From: JBCBKL01 sp963922565
GTDB lineage: Bacteria > Pseudomonadota > Alphaproteobacteria > Rhodobacterales > Rhodobacteraceae
Assembly (NCBI GenBank): GCA_963922565.1
Contig: CAWUIQ010000014.1
Span: 1 to 64,000 of the forward strand
Reading direction: 5' to 3'
Length of the DNA: 64,000 nucleotides
Shown: positions 60,541-64,000 of the stretch, in pieces
Position numbering within the stretch: position 1 is the stretch's first letter
Layout: each line of letters opens with the position of its first letter
The notes under the pieces: model-generated
Databases searched by the model: none
Told to the model about the DNA's origin: nothing
Seen by the model: the letters and a program-made list of their open reading frames with translations, nothing else
Translations under genes and position numbers: made by a program

Positions 60541-61229
60541 TGCTTGATGCCGCCGGTTGGGAAGCGCTGCGGCTTTCCCTGCTTGTCGGGACAACGGCCA
60601 CCATATTGGGGTTGCCGCTGGCACTTTGGGTCGCCTGGCTGCTGGCCCGCAAGACATTCCCGGGCAAATGGATCCTGAACGCCGCCGTCCACCTGCCGCT
60701 GGTGCTGCCCCCGGTCGTGACCGGATACCTTTTGCTGATCGCGTTCGGTCGGCAGGGGCCCGTGGGCCGGTTTCTCGAAGAAGCCTTTGGCCTGATCCTC
60801 GCCTTCCGCTGGACGGGGGCGGCGCTTGCAGCCCTCGTGATGGGCTTTCCGCTCATGGTGCGCGCCATGCGGCTGGCGATCGAGGCGGTCGATCCGCGAC
60901 TGGAAGAGGCCGCCGCCACATTGGGCGCGCCGCGCTATGCCGTTTTTGCCACCGTGACCCTGCCCCTGATCGTGCCGGGCATCCTCGCCGGTGCCGTAAT
61001 GGGCTTTGCCAAGGCCATCGGCGAATTCGGAGCGACGATCACCTTTGTCGCCAACATACCCGGTCAGACACAAACGCTGCCCTCGGCCATATACAGCCTG
61101 CTGCAGGTCCCGGGCGGCGAAGACGCGGCGATCCGGCTTGTCCTCTGGGCCTGCGTCCTTGCCATTGGGGCGGTCATTGTCTCGGAATGGCTGGCCCGCC
61201 GGGTGGCATCACGGATCGCTGGCGCATGA
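60537..61229 (+). CDS. modB: molybdate ABC transporter permease
   Basis: ModB permease, 230 residues, with five membrane helices and the coupling loop EEAAATLGAPRYAVFATVTLPLIVPGILAGAVMGFAKAIGEFGATITFVANIPGQTQTLP, diagnostic for ModB. The N-terminal helices are SLLVGTTATILGLPLALWVAWLL and LPPVVTGYLLLIAFG. It forms the membrane channel as a homodimer. It starts on the ATGA overlap with modA and ends on an ATGA overlap with modC. Confidence 0.93.
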   Translation: MMLDAAGWEALRLSLLVGTTATILGLPLALWVAWLLARKTFPGKWILNAAVHLPLVLPPVVTGYLLLIAFGRQGPVGRFLEEAFGLILAFRWTGAALAALVMGFPLMVRAMRLAIEAVDPRLEEAAATLGAPRYAVFATVTLPLIVPGILAGAVMGFAKAIGEFGATITFVANIPGQTQTLPSAIYSLLQVPGGEDAAIRLVLWACVLAIGAVIVSEWLARRVASRIAGA

Positions 61230-62311
61230 GCCTTGAGGTCGATATCGCGCACCGCTTTTCGGGCTTCTCCCTCGAGGCGAGGTTCCAGGCGGGGCCGGGC
61301 GTGACCGCGTTGTTTGGTCGGTCCGGTGCGGGCAAGACAACGGTTGTGAATGCCGTCGCGGGTTTGCTGAGCCCCCAGAAGGGCCGGATCGCGATTGACG
61401 GTGACCTGGTGCTCGACACAGGCCGCGGCATCAACCTGCCGGTCCATCGCCGGGGCCTTGGTTACGTCTTTCAGGACGCCCGGCTGTTCCCACATCTCAC
61501 CGCCCGGCAGAACCTGCACTACGGGGCGCGCTTTGCCCGAGGTGTTACCCGTATCAGCGAAGATGAGGTCATCGACCTTCTGGGCATCGAGGACCTGCTT
61601 GACCGCCGACCAGCGCGTCTGTCCGGCGGTGAACGGCAGCGGGTCGCGATTGGCCGCGCCCTTCTAGCCCAGCCGCGAATGCTGCTGATGGACGAACCGC
61701 TTGCCGCACTCGACGCGCCGCGCAAGCAGGACATCCTGCCCTATCTCGAACGGCTGAAGTCAGAGGCCCGGATCCCCATCCTCTATGTCAGCCACGCGCT
61801 TGATGAGATCGCCCGGCTCGCCGACACGATGGTTCTGCTGCAGAACGGAGCAGTTGCCGCGACCGGGCCGCTTTTCGACATCATGGCCGACCCCGAGGCG
61901 ATGCCGCTTTTGGGCGCGCGCGAAGCCGGTGCGGTGATCGAGGTGCGGGTGGTCGAAACCGATGATGGCGGGCTCAGCACACTGCAGGCGGCGGCGGGCC
62001 GGATCGAACTGCCCGGCGTCACCGCACCGCCTGGAACCGAGCTGCGTCTGAGGATCCTTGCGCAGGACATTATCCTGTCAAAGACCCGGCCCGAGGGGTT
62101 GGTTGGCGTCAACATCCTGCCCGTGACGATCAAGGCGGTCCACCCCGGCGGTGGACCCGGCGCGGCCATCCTGCTTGATGCAGCAGGCGACCGGTTACTG
62201 GCACGCGTGACCGCCCGCACACTCGAAACGCTCGATCTGATACCCGGTCAGCCCTGCTTTGCCGTCCTCAAGGCCATGGCAATCGCACCGGGGGCCGTTG
62301 GGCGCGCCTGA
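61226..62311 (+). CDS. modC: molybdate ABC transporter ATP-binding protein
   Basis: ModC ATPase, 361 residues. Walker A GRSGAGKTT (about residue 31), Q-loop YVFQDARLFPHLTARQNL, signature RLSGGERQRVAIGRALL, Walker B MLLMDEPLAALDAPRKQ, H-loop YVSHALDEIARLAD. The C-terminal domain (about 290-355, GTELRLRILAQDIILS, LVGVNILPVTIKAVHPGGG) is the MOP/TOBE regulatory domain that binds oxyanion. ATG at 61226 overlaps the modB stop; a long in-frame extension upstream is an artefact inside modB. Confidence 0.93.
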   Translation: MSLEVDIAHRFSGFSLEARFQAGPGVTALFGRSGAGKTTVVNAVAGLLSPQKGRIAIDGDLVLDTGRGINLPVHRRGLGYVFQDARLFPHLTARQNLHYGARFARGVTRISEDEVIDLLGIEDLLDRRPARLSGGERQRVAIGRALLAQPRMLLMDEPLAALDAPRKQDILPYLERLKSEARIPILYVSHALDEIARLADTMVLLQNGAVAATGPLFDIMADPEAMPLLGAREAGAVIEVRVVETDDGGLSTLQAAAGRIELPGVTAPPGTELRLRILAQDIILSKTRPEGLVGVNILPVTIKAVHPGGGPGAAILLDAAGDRLLARVTARTLETLDLIPGQPCFAVLKAMAIAPGAVGRA

Positions 62312-62364
62312 AACGGTTGATCTGCCTCAATCCGCCCTGCATCACGCGCCACTAGGGTGCGCGT

Positions 62365-63201
62365 ATGGAGAATTTCATCAAAGTCGTTTTGATCGCGCTG
62401 CCAGCCGCCACTTTCGTCGGCGCCCTTGCCCTCAGCCTCCTCCGGCTCTCGGATCTTCGTGCTGACCGAACCGAAACGACACGCCTCCGGGGCCTTCAAC
62501 CAAGCGACCCGCCCCGTTTCAGCGCTGCAATGGTCGAGGACCTGCCGACGGCGGCCCGCCGGTACTTTCTCTATGCAATCGCCGAGGGCACGCCGCTTCG
62601 GACAGTGGCGGAAGTCGAAATGACCGGACAGATCGGCATGGGACAGCGGGACGATCCGCGTTATGCGGACATGAAGGCCGAACAGATCATCGCAGCACCT
62701 CATGGATTTGTCTGGCGGGCAAATGCAGGCAGGCTCAGCGGGTCCGATAGCGCTGACTGGACGCGCTTCCGCTTTGCCGGATTGCTGCCGGTGGTTCGGG
62801 CGGGCGGAACCGACGATCACCGTCGCTCTGCCTTTGGCCGTCTCGTGGCCGAAGCCTTGTTCTGGACCCCGGCGGCACTCTTGCCCGGTCCGGACATCGA
62901 ATGGGCAAGCATCGATGACATGACCGCCCAGGTCACGGTCAGCCATGGCGATCTCAGCCAATCGGTTGAACTGCAGATCAATGTCGTTGGTCAACCCATT
63001 GCTGTTCGGATGGAGCGATGGAGCAACGCCAACCCCGACAAGACCTATCGCCTGCAACCCTTCGGCGGCTACCTGTCAGAGTTTCGGCGCTTTGACGGTT
63101 TCACGGTCCCGACGCGGGTTGAGGCAGGGAACTTTTTCGGCACACCCGACTATTTCCCCTTTTTCATGGCAGAGGTGGCCGGGCTAACCATTCCGCGCTG
63201 A
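62365..63201 (+). CDS. DUF6544-like membrane-anchored protein
   Basis: A 278-residue protein with one N-terminal membrane helix (FIKVVLIALPAATFVGALALSLLRL, residues 4-28) and a soluble beta-rich domain (LPTAARRYFLYAIAEGTPLRTVAEVEMTGQIGMGQ, WTRFRFAGLLPVVRAGGTDDHRRSAFGRLVAEALFWTPAALLPGPDIEW, MERWSNANPDKTYRLQPFGGYLSEFRRFDGFTVPTRVEAGNFFGTPDYFPFF). This looks like the DUF6544 family; its function is unknown. It ends 18 bases inside the convergent EcsC-like gene. Confidence is good that it is a gene and moderate for the family. Confidence 0.7.
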   Translation: MENFIKVVLIALPAATFVGALALSLLRLSDLRADRTETTRLRGLQPSDPPRFSAAMVEDLPTAARRYFLYAIAEGTPLRTVAEVEMTGQIGMGQRDDPRYADMKAEQIIAAPHGFVWRANAGRLSGSDSADWTRFRFAGLLPVVRAGGTDDHRRSAFGRLVAEALFWTPAALLPGPDIEWASIDDMTAQVTVSHGDLSQSVELQINVVGQPIAVRMERWSNANPDKTYRLQPFGGYLSEFRRFDGFTVPTRVEAGNFFGTPDYFPFFMAEVAGLTIPR

Positions 63202-63954
63202 TTTCAAATCCGGTAGCCGGGTCCTGAGCCCGGAAACAAGCGTCTCGTGCGGAATGTCGGCATCCACTGCGAGGCGGCGCAGACCGAAATGCACATGCGC
63301 CATCTCGGTATAGTATTGCGTATAGGCATAGTTCGTCGCCGCCCCTGCGACAGCGCCCAGAATGGGCACTGTCTGGGCCGCCAGCTTCTGCCCCAGAACG
63401 GTGGCGAGACGCGGTGCGACGCGGGTAATCAGCATCTGCATCGCAGGCCCGCTCAGCCCCAGCCGTGTCGACAGGAACGCCAGATCGGCCCCGTCATCAT
63501 CAGCAAGCGGCCCCGCGGCGGCAAAGACCTGAACGGCGTCGAACTGCACATTCTCTGATGCCGGGTCAAAGCCATGCTCGTCGGCGACCCCCTGGATAAT
63601 CCGCAAGAGCAGTGTGGTCGTGACCGGCAGCTCGGCCAACGCCGTGGGCAAGCCACCAAAGCCACCCGCGGCACCCATGGCCGTGTTGACGGCGGTGTTC
63701 AGCCAGCTTGCCTGGTCCGGCACCACGTTGCGTGATCCCTGTGCCGCCCGAACCGCCTGCGTCAGCGCGACCTGCGCCGCATCGTTGAGGCGATCCTTGA
63801 CCGGCTGGGGCAAACGATCGATCAGCGTGTCGGCCTGCCCCCCGATGGTGTTGAGCACGTCGATACCGGCATTGCTGGCGAACGCATAACGGCGAGCGAG
63901 CGCGTCCAGTTCAGCCTCGGCATCAACGGTCTTTACAAATACGATGTCGTCCAT
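63184..63954 (-). CDS. EcsC family protein
   Basis: A 256-residue EcsC-family protein: ALARRYAFASNAGIDVLNTIGGQADTLIDRLPQPVKDRLNDAAQVALTQAV at about 15-70, then WLNTAVNTAMGAAGGFGGLPTALAELPVTTTLLLRIIQGVADEHGFDP, and the C-terminal QKLAAQTVPILGAVAGAATNYAYTQYYTEMAHVHFGLRRLA. The Gly/Ala-rich hydrophobic stretches suggest membrane association. EcsC proteins are widespread and their function is unknown in proteobacteria. ATG at 63954 was chosen over a TTG two codons upstream. It is convergent with and overlaps the preceding gene by 18 bases. Confidence 0.85.
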   Translation of the reverse strand: MDDIVFVKTVDAEAELDALARRYAFASNAGIDVLNTIGGQADTLIDRLPQPVKDRLNDAAQVALTQAVRAAQGSRNVVPDQASWLNTAVNTAMGAAGGFGGLPTALAELPVTTTLLLRIIQGVADEHGFDPASENVQFDAVQVFAAAGPLADDDGADLAFLSTRLGLSGPAMQMLITRVAPRLATVLGQKLAAQTVPILGAVAGAATNYAYTQYYTEMAHVHFGLRRLAVDADIPHETLVSGLRTRLPDLKSARNG

Positions 63955-64000
63955 CTGCAATAGATGCGGTCAGTCGGCGCCTCTTTCAATGCGGCTGACC

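Overview
The window (about 60% GC by eye) looks like chromosomal DNA of an alphaproteobacterium of the order Rhodobacterales (roseobacter-like). The grounds are the rpsF-rpsR-rplI operon with a long acidic L9 tail, lysC next to ptsP, the DUF1178 gene, and rhizobial/roseobacter-style sugar loci (rha, frc). This placement is inferred from gene content; no phylogenetic marker was aligned. I saw no rRNA, tRNA, CRISPR array, insertion sequence or prophage.

Layout. 1-2.7 kb: small accessory genes (SRPBCC protein, nucleotidyltransferase-like protein), a YceI periplasmic protein and a small membrane protein. 2.8-4.25 kb: rpsF-rpsR-rplI with a candidate promoter, a leader hairpin and a bidirectional terminator. 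4.3-15.0 kb: a complete L-rhamnose locus, rhaD-rhaA on the minus strand and rhaR-rhaS-rhaT-rhaP-rhaQ-rhaU-rhaK on the plus strand, around a strikingly symmetric operator. 15.1-19.8 kb: one giant secreted nuclease with RTX-like, cadherin-like, three lamin-tail-like and endonuclease domains. 19.9-24.2 kb: frcBCA fructose-type ABC importer with a divergent ROK repressor. 24.2-29.1 kb: a three-gene minus-strand set encoding a cation/proton antiporter, a Rieske-glutamate-synthase-domain fusion and a Rieske-ThDP-enzyme fusion; this is the least understood and most interesting system here. 29.3-34.8 kb: oligopeptide ABC importer (oppABCDF). 35.2-38.4 kb: tupBCA tungstate importer with a HTH-plus-binding-protein one-component regulator. 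38.4-49.9 kb: a galactoside locus (GH42 beta-galactosidase, GH4 alpha-galactosidase, De Ley-Doudoroff enzymes, CUT1 ABC importer, IclR regulator). 50.2-51.3 kb: MarR regulator divergent from a periplasmic SRPBCC protein, with a perfect palindrome between them. 51.6-53.6 kb: TPR protein, ECF sigma factor and membrane anti-sigma-like protein. 53.7-59.7 kb: ptsP, a universal stress gene behind a perfect FNR box, lysC, an SDR, DUF1178 and Nudix genes. 59.8-62.3 kb: modABC. 62.4-64 kb: a DUF6544-like and an EcsC-like protein.

How the parts fit. The region is rich in uptake and catabolism. Three sugar modules each carry their own importer and a regulator from a different family (DeoR, ROK, IclR). 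Each divergent promoter region holds a palindrome that fits its neighbouring regulator. Several operons have a strong hairpin directly after the binding-protein gene, which would favour binding-protein mRNA over that of the membrane components. The rhamnose route is complete from import through mutarotation, isomerisation, phosphorylation and aldol cleavage. The galactose route lacks a galactonate dehydratase here, and the frc locus lacks its kinase.
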